DNA of 64,000 nucleotides from Ulota crispa. Taxonomy: Eukaryota > Streptophyta > Bryopsida > Orthotrichales > Orthotrichaceae. Numbering within the stretch: position 1 is the first letter of the stretch; each line of letters opens with the position of its first letter. The stretch spans positions 8,913,409 to 8,977,408 of the forward strand of contig OY987250.1 of NCBI GenBank assembly GCA_963920765.1, in the 5' to 3' direction. Under the pieces are notes generated by a model. It did not search any database. It was not told where the DNA came from and saw nothing but the letters and a program-made list of their open reading frames with translations. Shown here in pieces: positions 35,656 through 48,378 of the stretch. The translations under genes and the position numbers were made by a program.

Positions 35656-36362
35656 AATTGAAAGAGCAAAAAGAGCTAGGGTGAAAAGCAATTCACGTAC
35701 AAGCAAGGAAAACAAGCAAACCATGGTAACAAGTTCACACGCTAACTCATTCTCCACTCCATTCTTCACCTCTGAAGGAGAAGAATGAGACGTGAGAAGT
35801 TTAGCACACAAAGAATGATGGAAGCTTCGGCAGCCACCATCAACGTGACATGTTTGCGTTCTCATTCTCCATCACTCACCCAAAAAAGTGTTGTGACTAC
35901 CCTTATTGAGAGTTGGTTCAATTGGTTTGTTAATGACATGGCCGCTTACATTACATTTATTTGGTGCCAAAATTTGAGCTCAAGTCAAATGAATATTGGA
36001 TCACTACATTACATTGACCCCAATTCAAGAGCATAGGTTTGATCTGTGAATTTGAAATAGTAAATTTGAAATCAAGCCATCGTTCAAACTAGATAAATTT
36101 ATAAAAAACCCAAACCTTGATCTAATTGGGAATTCAATGGATTTTGAAATGGACTAATTCCAAAACGGGCTTGGGCCCTAACATATAGTGACCCTAAGAT
36201 TTCAAATTCAATTGGCTTAAAAGGCAATTGCACTTAACTTGCATTACTATAAAATGATAAATCATTTTATAAAAATTGTTTGAACAAAACGCTTTGCATG
36301 ATTGGTTGCCTTTATCCTTGTGAATATAACAACGGAAACTTTAGAGAGTAGTGTCGTGTTAC
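35656..36362. other. no gene seen
   Basis: No recognisable protein or terminal repeat. Short open frames on both strands look like chance. Confidence 0.4.
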
Positions 36363-36366
36363 TTAA

Positions 36367-37088
36367 CCCCTAAAGGACCACTTGTCCCTATGGGGGACAA
36401 ATGGGATTTCAGGCATGTATTTGTGGCTAAACTACTTTTGTGTGATTTTTTGAAATTTTTATGGAAGATGGAAAATTCAAAAATTTGTGTGGGCATCTAA
36501 TTTTTTCCTCAATCCAACATTTATTGAAGAAGTCAAAAATGAATTTATGAGAATTTTATTTCAACGGGCAGCCCAAAAACTTCTTTAAAAATTGCATTTA
36601 AAAAAAATAAAAATTTGAGGTTAGTTCTTTAGACTTATGTATATGTGGGAAGCTTTGAATCATTCAATTCTAATTGATGAGATAAAAGTTATGAGAAGTT
36701 TTAGTTTGCGTATAGGCATAGTTTTCAGATTTTCCACACCTACCCGCAAACTAAAACTTCTCATAACTTTCATCTCATCAATTAGAATTGAATGATTCAA
36801 AGCTTCCCACATATACATAAGTCTAAAGAACTAACCTCAAATTTTTATTTTTTTTAAATGCAATTTTTAAAGAAGTTTTTGGGCTGCCCGTTGAAATAAA
36901 ATTCTCATAAATTCATTTTTGACTTCTTCAATAAATGTTGGATTGAGGAAAAAATTAGATGCCCACACAAATTTTTGAATTTTCCATCTTCCATAAAAAT
37001 TTCAAAAAATCACACAAAAGTAGTTTAGCCACAAATACATGCCTGAAATCCCATTTGTCCCCCATAGGGACAAGTGGTCCTTTAGGGG
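36367..37088. mobile_element. TTAA-flanked foldback MITE (piggyBac-like), 722 bp
   Basis: Exact TTAA on both sides (36363-36366 and 37089-37092), ends CCCCTAAAGGACCACTTGTC and its exact complement. The arms pair almost perfectly over about 344 bases around a 34-base loop (36711-36744). No coding capacity. It belongs to the same family as the elements at 37366, 38138 and 63582 (shared GGGAAGCTTTGAATC and GTTATGAGAAGTTTTAG blocks). Confidence 0.85.
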
Positions 37089-37365
37089 TTAACATAACAA
37101 CAAAAATTGCAAAATGGTGTCACGTTGTGCAATGCTAATCCTGCCAGCAAAGAGAACATGTGATAATATTTTGTTCAAGCAATATTTATGCAAGTTAAGA
37201 ACCTCACGCATGGGCAATCTCACATTAGTGTCATTAGTTACTTGAGCTTTGCCCTTGTTCCCGGTGGTTTAAAGATGAGAATGCTCTTTTTGCATGAGAT
37301 CCTTAGAGTATCTCTTGTAACCTTGCAATTATCTAGGTCCCTTAAGTTCCTCTTTGTTAGTTTAA

Positions 37366-38125
37366 CCCCTAAAGGCCCAAGCACTATTTTTTGCCAACAT
37401 AGCAATTTTGGGCAATTCACTACAAGTGGATGTTTCATCTTATTTCTTTGAAATTTTCACACATGATGTGCCCAAGGAATAGCTTTAAGGTCCAACAATT
37501 TTTTTAAAGTTTTGACTACATGGTTAAAAAATTATTGCATGATACATTATTATTTTTGAACTTTGGACAGCTTGGGTAGCTCAAAAAACTTGTTTAAAAT
37601 ACTACATTTTTTTGAATTAAAAAAAATGGTTCTTTAGACTCATATGTACGTGGGAAGCTTTGAATCTTTCAATTTTGATTAATGAAATGAAAGTTATGAG
37701 AAGTTTTAGATTTTGAGTACTAGGTATGGAGTCTTACTCAAAACCATTCCTATCTGCAAACAAAAACTTCTCATAACTTTCATCTCATTAATTGATATCA
37801 AATGATTCAAAGCTTCCCACATACATAGAAGTCTAGAGAACTAATCTTTATTCTTTAATTCAGAAAAACGTAATTTTTGAAAAAGATTTTGAGCTGCCTA
37901 GGCTGCCTAGAGTTCAAAAAAGACAACATATCACACAGTAACTTTTGAACCATGTAGTCAAAAGTTATGAAAATTGTTGGACCTTAAAGGTACTCATTGG
38001 GCAACGGGCACATCATGTGTGAAATTTCAAAGAAAAGAGATTAAAAAACCTTGTAAAAACCGCACTTATAATGAGCTACCCAAAATCCATTTTGTCCTCC
38101 AAAGGGACAAGTGGGCTTTTAGGGG
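37366..38125. mobile_element. TTAA-flanked MITE (piggyBac-like), 760 bp
   Basis: TTAA at 37362-37365 and 38126-38129; ends CCCCTAAAGGCCC and GGGCTTTTAGGGG. Internal inverted blocks at about 37630-37710 and 37765-37845 match those of the 36367 element, so this is a diverged relative. Confidence 0.8.
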
Positions 38126-38137
38126 TTAACCCTTTAA

Positions 38138-38783
38138 CCCCAGAATGACCCTGGAAATTCCTGAGCTTCTAGGAATTTGCTCTAATTTGAACAAAAAATC
38201 AACATTTTGATAAGTTGTATCAATTCCTTTTGAATTGTAACTATATAAATTCAAACTAGACATGTTAGAGATTAAAATAGGAAAAAAAACACAACAATAT
38301 CTCATATGGATTGAAAGATTATAATTTTGATCATGAAGGTGTTAAAATTGGGAAAATGATTTGAAGTCTTTCAACCTTCCTTTCACATGTCAAATCTAAA
38401 AGGTTGGTCATCAAAAAGATATGAGATTAAAGGGCCTAACATGCATAACCCCAATCAATTTATGACTTCTCAAAATCTACTCTACAAGTTTTTAAAATGA
38501 ATTTCTAATGTGATTTTTTCTCAAAGATCTAGTGTATTTAAGGCACATTCCCAAGAGCCCTCAACATTACATAAAGTCAAGATTGCAATGGACACCCGTG
38601 CACAAAATCTTGAATAGAAAAGTCATAATCAATCAATTGCAAAATTGGATTATTGGAGCTAAAACTAAACTTCAAAAATAATTGTTCCAAAAAATATACT
38701 ACTAAAAATAATAGTTTGGTAAATTTTTATTTAACTTTGAAAATTAGTCAAGGACTCATTTTGTCCTCAAGGTCCTTTTGGGG
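38138..38783. mobile_element. TTAA-flanked MITE (piggyBac-like), 646 bp
   Basis: TTAA at 38134-38137 and 38784-38787; ends CCCCAGAATGACC and GGTCCTTTTGGGG. It inserts only 8 bases beyond the previous element's TTAA. An inverted partial copy lies at 16920-17190. Confidence 0.75.
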
Positions 38784-38787
38784 TTAA

Positions 38788-39749
38788 GGACCACACTCAT
38801 TTTCACAAAATCCATAAAAAATAGAGGTAGTTTAGGGAGATGCATAATTAAATCAAGTATGGAACAAATTTGAATAATCCAACCGTACAAATGTGAAGGA
38901 CATTTTGTTTTTTGTAGTGTGTAAAAGTTCAAACTAGATCTACCTTTGGAGGTGAAACTTTATAATGATTGAGTGAGCCGTATGTGGAAAATCTTTAGTT
39001 TTTCATGCTTGTGTGGTTTTGAATATTAACGCTTCATGCAAACTTTAATTGAGAAGTGCCTTCCATTTTTGAAAAGCAGAATTTCCCACCTTTCCAATAA
39101 GACTAGTTTCACACAAAATAAATAAAAATAACAATCACATGGTGTAGCTAAGTGGACAACAAGGGTAAAAAACCCCACTTTCTTTGCTAGCCTAAAATGA
39201 TTTTACAAAGATAATTGTTATGAAAAATCTGATTGACTAAAATAATCAAAAATTGACCTTAAATGTAAGATGACAAATTTTAAAAATGAAATGACAACAC
39301 CATTTCAATGGATCTTCAAATACTACATTTATACCACTACCGTATAGGATAACAAAATTGGTTCCTGCAAGCAATGTAAGATTGACCTGATATTGTTGAC
39401 TACGCTAATTGTTGATACTGCTTTGGTTTCGATATGGGAGCTATTGATTCTCTGTTGTGTGCGCAACGAAAAAAATAAAAATAAATGATGAAATAGAGTT
39501 AAGCTAAGTCAAAAGTTTAATCAACGGCAGTGATGACCCTTCTTCAATCACTCGAGAACAACAAAAAAATCAATGCTAATTTTTCACAGCAAAAATAAAA
39601 TACGGAAGGAAGATCGTCTCCTTAGCTTTGATAACATGTTGGAATTTTATAAATAATAGATTCTTATATTGACCACACAGGTGATCTTTCATTGAAGGTG
39701 AAGGAAATATACAGGCCGTGCCAGACCAGGAGAAAGAAACAGGGATTAA
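38788..39749. other. no gene seen
   Basis: AT-rich non-coding sequence with no terminal repeats recognised. Confidence 0.4.
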
Positions 39750-39874
39750 GGGCATCCCCAATCCAACCGTAAACAGATCCTCCAAAATCAAATCTGACAT
39801 ATTATGATCTGATGGCCACTAATATATCAGATTTGGTTTTAGAGGGCTTATTTACGGTTGGATTGGGAATGCCC
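39750..39874. mobile_element. 125-bp Harbinger-type MITE
   Basis: TIRs of about 24 bp (GGGCATCCCCAATCCAACCG and complement) flanked by TAA duplications at 39747-39749 and 39875-39877. Confidence 0.8.
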
Positions 39875-39898
39875 TAACTAACTAACTAACCTCATAAA

Positions 39899-40213
39899 TA
39901 AGGTAAGAACACCCATAAGCGTTAGTGTTCACATAATTATCACCTCTGAAATCTTGGAAAATTTGTGGAAATGAATAGATGTAATGACAAGAATGTACAA
40001 CATGTGAACGTGAAACCTTAGTGTTGGTTATGGATGCAATGGCAGTTTACTCTTTTTATATTCACAACTTATTCTCATAATATCCAAATAATACATTCGA
40101 AAGTGCAAACTCATTATTTTTCTATTCCTAATAAGATCCTATAATTTGCTAGTTGTGTAATAGTCATCATGTTCAAAACCCTTAGTTTGACTTTTATGGG
40201 TTCTCCTACCTTA
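39899..40213. mobile_element. MITE copy 2 of the NUDCD2-intron family
   Basis: The ends TAAGGTAAGAACACCCATAA and GGGTTCTCCTACCTTA, and the interior, match the 23746-24063 element throughout. Confidence 0.75.
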
Positions 40214-41073
40214 ATAGGTAACTACTATCTAATGATACCTTGTAGTATTTCTATGTGATCCGTATATAAGAGACATAGAAGACTGTAGTTTTGAAGTTCC
40301 AACATAGTCCACGTCAAAATTTATAGTTGCCACCTCAACAAATTCCATTGCCACATCATGGGCCACGTCATTTATGGGGGTGCTTATTAAAAAGTCCAAC
40401 GTAGCAATGCCAATCCATGTGTCAATGACGTGGAGGCCATGTGTCATCTATAAGTCTTCTTTTTATGAATTGAAAAAAATATGTTTTTTCCGATGTCATA
40501 CAAAAACATGCTCAAATTGCCCATGTTTTTCCAAGTGTATCCATGTGTTGGCTTGTTTTTTTTAACAAATTTTAGGTGATATCCACGCTGATACGGTTGA
40601 CGTCCGGGAAAATGTACCCTCACATTTTTCTTGGCATCTCAAAAAATGGGGCTTCTCTAGTGTAAATAATTATAACTTTCCAACTTATAGAGTAGAAGAT
40701 TTGAAATTTAAATAGGTTTTGGAATTTACATTGTTTAATCCCCTCTTCTTGCAATCATGTGATCTTAAGTAAAGAGACTTTGCATTTACGCCAATCCTAT
40801 AAAGATTAGAGTTCCTCTCTGTTTGATATGCTCTTTGATATAGGAAAGGAGGGTCTTAAACCTTAGAATTTTGTAGAAGGACTTAGGACATCTAATTAGG
40901 AAATCTAAATCCAAATGCGAAGTTCGTTCAAGGAGACAGTTACAAGTAGGATTGCCAAAAGATGATCCAATTCAATTAACACAACCGCATGCAAAGAGAA
41001 TTCCTCCAATTAGGCAACCACTCTTCCTCACCATTTGATTAATTACACAATTTGACACTCCACTCTTAAAGTC
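40214..41073. other. no gene seen
   Basis: Non-coding; no feature recognised. Confidence 0.4.
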
Positions 41074-41077
41074 TTAA

Positions 41078-41614
41078 CCCCTAAGCACCCAATCGACCAC
41101 TTTTTGGTTGCTGCCCGTTTTATGCAGGCTGCCTGAGATGAAAATAATTTTTTTAAAAAAATTCAAAAAATCCTTAAATAGAAAATCAAGCATACTTTTC
41201 AACCCAACTTGAATCATGTCAATTCAAGTTAAACTCCATCAAGAAGAATTTTTCAAAGACAAACACTTTATAATTTTTTAGTGTTGTAAAATTTACTATT
41301 TCAGGAAATTAATGATGTTTTCTCCTTTGAAAAGATTGCATTTTTGAAGTCTATGATAGAATGTCTTCTTTTAACCAATCATACCAAATTTTCAAATCTA
41401 TGAATAAAATTTATAATTTTGGTGAATATGAAATGGTAAATGCTTCTAAATGCATTAAATAAAAATCCAATTTTTTTTTGAATGTTTGACTATATGGATA
41501 ATTACTAAAAATCATGGTTTTTGCTTTCTCTTTTGAAGCAAACTCTATCAAAGTTACATAAATATCATTTTTTAATACATCTATGTTTGCCCTTACCCCT
41601 TGGGAGTTTAGGGG
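41078..41614. mobile_element. TTAA-flanked MITE, second subfamily, copy 1 (537 bp)
   Basis: TTAA at 41074-41077 and 41615-41618; ends CCCCTAAGCACCCAATCG and GGGAGTTTAGGGG. The interior is homologous, in opposite orientation, to 55652-56200 (shared GGCTGCC, AATCATACCAAATTT, AAACTCCA...TTCAAGTT blocks). Confidence 0.8.
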
Positions 41615-41618
41615 TTAA

Positions 41619-42884
41619 TGACCACAAGGGTTAAAAATCTTTTAATTTAATTCTTTATTATGATTTATTCTCTTTAATCTTTCTCAAATCATGAATGCTG
41701 CAACCGATTTGGAAATTCTTTCTTTCCTTTCTACTTCAGTTTTACCATGCAAATTGGTCTCTACTCATGTTAGCTATTCTTAACTCCAAATTGGAACAGA
41801 TATCTTCTCAATGCTCACATAGGCAGAAGCCGCGCCAACTTGGATAAAAATCTTACTGACCTTTCCAACTAGGACTTATTGCAACTACTACTTACATAAT
41901 TTGAACATGGCCTAAATGCAAACTTATTCAAATTTAGAGACAATAACTCATGTCAATTCCCATTAGGACTACAATAGATACATTTATTCAGCACCTAATC
42001 GGCAACCCTCCAACTGTATACTGTACATTCCTATTTTGTTTAATGATGCCGATTAGACATATGATAATAACTCCAATTTGATTACACAATGAAGTTCTAA
42101 ATTACCACTCTTAACAACATGAACAAGGATCCATTCCCAACTAATTTATCTCTCAATCATCAACAGATTTAACATCCGATTAGGCAACAGATCACACAAG
42201 TATAATTCAAACAGAACACACTCCAATTAAAACTTAAACACACAAAATAGTCACTTGTATTTCCACTCACACAAAGCAAACTAGACTCCAATTCGGCCAT
42301 ACATACACAGCACAACATTTCAACGCAAATTCAATACAACACATATTGGTAGATAGCATACAAACTTTAACTCATTCCCATTCCAATTCATTACACCACG
42401 GCCATCTCTCCATTGTAAACTGGTCATTTGTTCCCAACTTGGGGACACGACATACAAATCATTCAACTTACACAACCAACAACGTCAAATTCAATACATG
42501 CAATGATCCCACACACAACTTAACACTCCAATGCAACATGAGCTTAAATCGGTAAACTCCCACGAAAAAAATACTGTAATTTGTTTAACATTCTTGAGTG
42601 AGCTCTCTAAACATATTAAAATGAAAATTGGTTCTTTTACATCCAATTAAATTGAGGCATGAAAAGGTATTACTTCTAAGTATACACTTGACATCAAGCT
42701 AGAGCTAGACTAGTAAGTCATTGTTGAGTGAGCTCCTCATACCATCAAAGAATACTAGTGTAGTTGCCATAATGAATAGTCTCTCGTGATACCAGAAGAC
42801 CACAGCTCAAAATATTTTGTATTCTGCTGCATACTAACTATCTCTAAAGCTTCAAAACTAACTTACATAAAGACACGAGCCATG
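41619..42884. other. no gene seen
   Basis: Non-coding sequence with recurrent CCAATT/TCCAAATTGG motifs. No protein or RNA gene recognised. Confidence 0.4.
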
Positions 42885-42888
42885 TCAA

Positions 42889-43115
42889 CCCTTAAACGTT
42901 AGAAAGGCCCTTTGCAACCAGTACAATACGGGGTATTTTTTCTTGTATTTGGAATGGATCCACACTTCTATTACATTTGAGATCAACAAAGAAATTGAAA
43001 TATAGATAAACGCGATTCTAGTAAGTTATTTGAGATCCCAAGCTAAAATTTCTTGTTGGTAGCAAATTCCAAATATGCGGCAACGTATCTACTATGCCCT
43101 TGGGACGTGTAAGGG
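42889..43115. mobile_element. TTAA-type mini-element M2, copy a (227 bp)
   Basis: The left end CCCTTAAACG is preceded by TCAA (one change from TTAA), and the right end CGTGTAAGGG is followed by TTAA (43116-43119). The internal landmark CCCTTTGCAACCAGTACAAT is shared with copies at 52697, 52926 and 53409. Confidence 0.75.
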
Positions 43116-43244
43116 TTAACTTTGAAACTAGATATCTATAGAACAGAGCAGGGCAAAACTATCCCAGCACTTGTGAAGGGCCATCTTATATTGTTAGTAA
43201 GTCAAATTATACTGGGGTACTACTTTCAACTCCAAACTGACGAT

Positions 43245-46169
43245 CTAGTTTCGAACACTGACCCTAGCTGAAATCTTTTTCATCTGTCCAGGGCGTAAAA
43301 CTTCCGCCTCATAACTTGTCTTCAAACCGTTTTTAAGAGACCATTTCCGTTTTTGAAGCTTTGCAGTAAATAACTCCACTTCAACGTCCCACTCCATATT
43401 TTTCACACATTCAGTCTCTGGAGACGACCGCCACTCTGCCCGATTGTCTTGAAGATTGGTTAAATTAATGACTGGTTGGAGAGGATTGCTGAAATAGGGG
43501 AGTTCAGGCAAAGTGTTGCTGAAATACTCCCAAGCCTTGCTGATTTTAAAATGAGAGCTGAATTTTGAAGGTTTCTCTTGATCAAATTTCTGGTGACCGC
43601 CCTTCCGATATTTCAAATTCCACGTCCACTGAACAGACCACGATGGCAAATTACCATTCTGAGGATAATCAACTTCTGCACGTAACCATCCAAATTCAGT
43701 CTCCGAATGGCCCAGAGCTTTGGATGTGCTGTAGGATGCTTGGGCCACAGCTACAGCAGCGGAGTTTATTGATAATACTCCGCCCTTAATTCTAGATTCC
43801 TGTAAAACCACAGAAAGCAATATATTCTTATATTTAAACAAGGCCTTATTTGTGCAATGCAAGAAGATCAGAAAGAACGGAAACAACTAAATCACAATAT
43901 TGAGCACAATCATTTTAATTCTTAGCTTCAGGGTAGTTTGCCTTGTTGTTATTTTCCAACTAGCAATGCATGTGAAGTAGAGCCTTGTAGACTCAATACA
44001 AATTACACACCTGAACGGTGAGAGTATTTGGATGACTGTCATTTGAAGGCTCTACCATCATGCGACTGATTTTGGGCCTCCACTCCTCTGTAGGCTTAGC
44101 AGAAATCTGAATCCTGTATACAAAATGCCCCTTCTCCTCAGACGTATCAATATAGTTTGGAAGCCATAATTGGAGATACTCCAATTTCATGTAATGCTTC
44201 ACTACTTCTCGGTCTTTTCTGTTCAATGCACAAACCATAATACAGAGTTAAATGAATACGTTAAGATGAAACCGGGCACTTTTAAATCTTTAAGCATTAC
44301 TCAGGCAAGGGACCCAAAACTGAGGTGGTCCTTTTTATCAAGGGAGCTTATTGTACCTAAAAACAAAATGAGAAGAACACAAATATGTGAATTAGTAGTG
44401 AGTGATATTTTCAGTTACTGTGGATTTTCTTAAGTCATAATTGTCAATGCACCTAACCTCATATTTGTGACCTTACTAGTTACTACTTTCAACTTTAAGA
44501 ATTTGCAAAGAATTCGTGTTATATTTAAACTTGTATATCCACTAGGTTAAAACAAGTTTCTAAAAAGGGGACCTCATACAAGTCTTTTCATTTCTAACTC
44601 ACGTCTATATATGCCAAATCACTAATTTTAAGCCCCAGTTTTAGGTCCCCTACCTTGCTAACAACTTCTGCAAGGTATGAGGTGATACAAATTTGCAAAG
44701 AGAGAGGATTGTTTACCTGTCACAAGCAGTCATTACATCCAGTTCGCAAAGAATCTTCAGATCTTTTCCATGACATGTGGAAGTACCATGTACAGGATAT
44801 TCCCGAAATTCTGAAGCAGAAACATAAAACCTCAGACACTTAATGCAGATGTTTGAGAGCTTCAGTGACTACAGAGAACCTCATATTCATTAATTTGGGA
44901 AAAACAGGTGTCCTACAAAAGTTACCTTAAACTAGATTCAAAGGTATCAGATTCAGTTTGAGCCACAAAGATTTTTTCCCTTGCAAATGCCTCCTCTCAG
45001 GTGAGGTGAGGACACGTGTACAAAAAAAACGTTGCGAGCTAGGTTTGAGGAGACCTCCTCAAACTCACCTCAAAATTTGAAAGTCCCAAAATGTACGGTT
45101 TTTCCCAATTAACGAATATGGTGATAAAGGCTCTTACTTTACCTAATAGTGTGACTTAATCACAACGCACAGCCACAAAATGGGATACCATCAATACACT
45201 TGTACAAACTACATGAGATGACATGCAAAAAGTGATGTTGATCCAATATTATAGCCACTGCAGGTGCAGTTGAGTGCCAACACCACTCGCAATTGTAAGG
45301 TCTTACACATTTTGATTGTTCTAAAGCTGTGTTGGACGTGACCCTGAGGTAATTACACGCAAAGGATGATGGAAAATGTCCGAAGGGAAAATATGAAGAT
45401 TTGGCTTCACAAGATTAAGTATCATGCACATTCAACACTTACCATCGTCTTTGGGAATAGTTTTGCCCTTGTAATCTTTGCCAGGGTCATCTCCCTCTTC
45501 GTCTTCATCTTCGTCTGCTTCGTCTTCATCTTCTTCGTCTTCGTCCTCTCCATCTTCGGAATCAGTATTTGCTTCACCAGTCATCTCCTCGTCAGCTGCA
45601 GTGTGGCTATCATCGCTTAGGACAAAAACAGTGTCTCCATCTTCATCTCGTGCCAAAAGAGTAAGCCCTTGCTGCTTCAACTCTTCGACATCATTGTCGG
45701 TCAGATCTGAGGCTTTGAAGGAAACATGTAGTCCAACATAATATGTATCTTGAGCACTGCGATGTTCCGTACCTGGCTGCTAGCAAGAAAAAGAACTATT
45801 ACTTTTCGAGCTCAATCTAGTTACTAACCTCGGGAGCTCGCACAAGTTGTGCATAGTGTATGATCAATATACTCGTACTGTACAAGATCAGAATCATCCT
45901 CTTCTTTACATAACTACAGGTTCTTACACAGAACCTTAAACTAAGCAAGAATGGCACATGCAAATAGCTTTGATACTTTGTGATGTCCAGGTCGAGGGCT
46001 CTTGAGAACTGCCCTAAGTGCATTCAAAACTACAAATCTAACATAATACGAAACGAAGTAACAGCATTCCGTTTTCCAAGTTGGCTTATATTTTCAACAT
46101 TACATGCTAGAACACAAAACGTGCAGAGAAAAGAGATTGTACCTCAAGATTGGTATAGTGTCCTTGCAT
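43245..46169 (-). CDS. conserved-looking acidic protein of unknown function
   Basis: Five minus-strand exons fit with phase: 46143-46169, 45443-45776, 44717-44810, 44011-44218 and 43245-43799, giving 405 residues. I do not recognise the family. Visible features are: residues 19-62, a globular stretch (DTYYVGLHVSFKASDLTDND); residues 71-106, an almost pure Asp/Glu tract; residues 121-225, a mixed region (YLQLWLPNYIDTSEEKGHF); residues 226-405, a Trp-rich, beta-predicted C-terminal region (WSVQWTWNLKY, LPELPYFSNPLQPV). There is no signal peptide or membrane segment. The first coding exon is only 27 bases and the true start could lie further upstream if another exon exists. It is transcribed away from the TPR-CHAT gene. 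The C-terminal pattern faintly recalls beta-barrel pore-forming families, but I would not assign that. Confidence 0.75.
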
Positions 46170-48378
46170 CTTAAATTGTAAGCTTTTCCTGACAGATAAG
46201 TGAAATCGGTGATCTGAAAACGACAAGCGAAAGACCTCAATGTGAGCTTGACAAGGGTTCGACAGTAATCGTATCCTGTGAAGTTTGATCAAGAAACGCA
46301 GCCTGGACGATATGTAGGACACTTCATCAACAGAGAGGCAGAAATTTTCTAGATGACAGAAGAACAGTTGAAAGAGGAGAATGCCGATCACGAGATGGAG
46401 GGGGAATATCGATCTCGCCAGATGAAGGCCAGCTTGACAAAGTCACTCCCAGCAGCACGCCAAATGGCAACAATGGTCTACCACCGGCCACTTCCGGGGG
46501 TCCAGGTCTCCCTCTGCTCAGTGAATTCCTCAAAAACAAAAATTTCACTATTCCCCACTCCTCCACACCGGCCCCTACACGCGTGGTACAGCAATCCAGC
46601 CCCCCAAAACCAGTTTGCCGCTGAGTACTCCGTATCCTAACCCCCCTGTCTCATTAATTTGAGAGTACCACCAGGATCTAAACTTATTCAAATGGCGATA
46701 ATTCAATTATGGGCGCTCCCATTTTCTGCCTGTGTGGCGCTCAGGGTTTAAGTACTGTATCTCAGCTCCGATGAATGTCTGTACAAGGGTGGGGTCTGCG
46801 GTGCCACCGAATACTGTATCTGCTCCAGTGGAGATCAAACGTGGGGCTTCCACTTGCATGTAAGTCTTACGTGCAGAGCAAGTGGATCCGATCATAATAT
46901 TGTATATACTTGAGGTCTGTACAGTCATCGAACTATTCCGTTCTGTTTCTAACTTTCTGTACTCTGGATGGATGTCCGTACAAAGGAAAAGAAAAGACAA
47001 GGAAAAAAGAGGGCAGAGTCTGAGAGTTCATATTCTAATCTTAGAAAAAAGCGGCATGTTTTGTCGCTGTCCTGTCGCCCTTGGCTCTGCCGATCTATCA
47101 TCGACGCCTGATTACCACTAGAATATGGGCTTTATTTAGTTGGCGTGCCACATGCATTTGAGACCAGCTTTTGAAAACGTCATTCATTGGATATGTGCTG
47201 TCCGAAGAGTACTAGGGTAAACCGAATTTGTTGAGCCAGTGTGCCATTGAGATCTGGAGATATTACTTGCCTGTGGAGATTTGGTGAAGTCGTGTCTGCA
47301 AGCAAAAGTGCTGCATCTGGAGCAGAGACGGCGCTTGGAGTTCACTTTCTGGAGTTGTTCTGTTTTTTGGGGTCGGTGGGGTGATGGTGCATGATCGACA
47401 GGGTGTTAGCACGTTGGATGCTCGTGGGTGTCGGCGTTGTCGAATCGAGAATTTTCTTCTACGTCGGAACGTGCTTGGTCGTCAGCTCACAGCACTGTAT
47501 GTTAAACTCCTCTGTTGTAGTCAATATTCCCACTCCTATAATACAATTGGATTTTCCGTTGATAGGCTTCTGCTCCAAATACTACGCATTATTTAGCTTC
47601 TTAGATTGGTCTTGTCAGGTTTTTTTGGATGTATCGTTTCTTCATGAGAGGGCGAGTAGTCGGCTTGAATGGTCCGCAATATGGACATTAGGTCTCCAAT
47701 ACACATAGATGCGAAGGCGCAAGTATGACCTTACATTGGAAGTACTAATGTCAAGGTGCTGTGCTAATTGAGCGGATTGTCCCCAATTAGAGTGCAGGTC
47801 TGGATTGTTAAAGGGCGTTAGTGCCTCTACATGAGCACCTACCGCTTCAGCACTTACTGGTATACCAATTGTTGGAATAGTTCTAAAAAGCTTTGGTCAA
47901 ATTGTAGAGCAACGGCAGGTGCAAACTATGATTTGACATACTTCCAGTCCAAAGAGAGGTGACCATTCACTGAGAATTGATCAGGGAACTAAGTTCACTA
48001 ATAAGTCCACACGCCGAGAGTAACGTCGAGGGAGAAACACGGCGCTGTCTTCAGGCAGTATCAAAGCATTTGATGAGCAAGCACAGGCTCTATACTAATC
48101 ACTTGCCTCTTTTACTTAGTAATTACGGAGTAGTTGTCATGCCAAGAAATGCACTTTAATATGGAGGTCGGGTTTCTCAGGCCGAGATTATGCGCCTTCT
48201 TTTCCAATGCCCTAAAACTTTAAAGATGTGCTTAGCCAGAAGTTGAGCAATGTGTTCAGTAATGATAGTTACAAGTATGTCTATGAGTGATGATTATTTA
48301 AACAACCAAATAGGATACACAAGAGTCATCCATTGCATGAATCATGTGAGAAATTGTCTTTTCCAGGGAGCTGGAGTA
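46170..48378. promoter_or_regulatory. divergent intergenic/promoter region
   Basis: About 2.2 kb lies between the start of the acidic-protein gene (minus) and the TPR-CHAT coding start (plus). Possible leader exons are expected here for both. A strong acceptor (TTGTCTTTTCCAG, ending 48366) precedes the chosen TPR-CHAT ATG, implying an upstream untranslated exon that I cannot place. Open frames here (for example 46353-46640 and 47391-47708) show no family resemblance. Confidence 0.5.

Noticed and set aside
45478..45741. Ser-rich plus-strand frame opposite the acidic tract
   Set aside because: It is the antisense of the Asp/Glu codons of the minus-strand exon, which has good splice sites and phase.
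48250..48378. Upstream in-frame ATG as the TPR-CHAT start
   Set aside because: A strong pyrimidine tract and CAG acceptor end at 48366, so this stretch is probably intron; not excluded.
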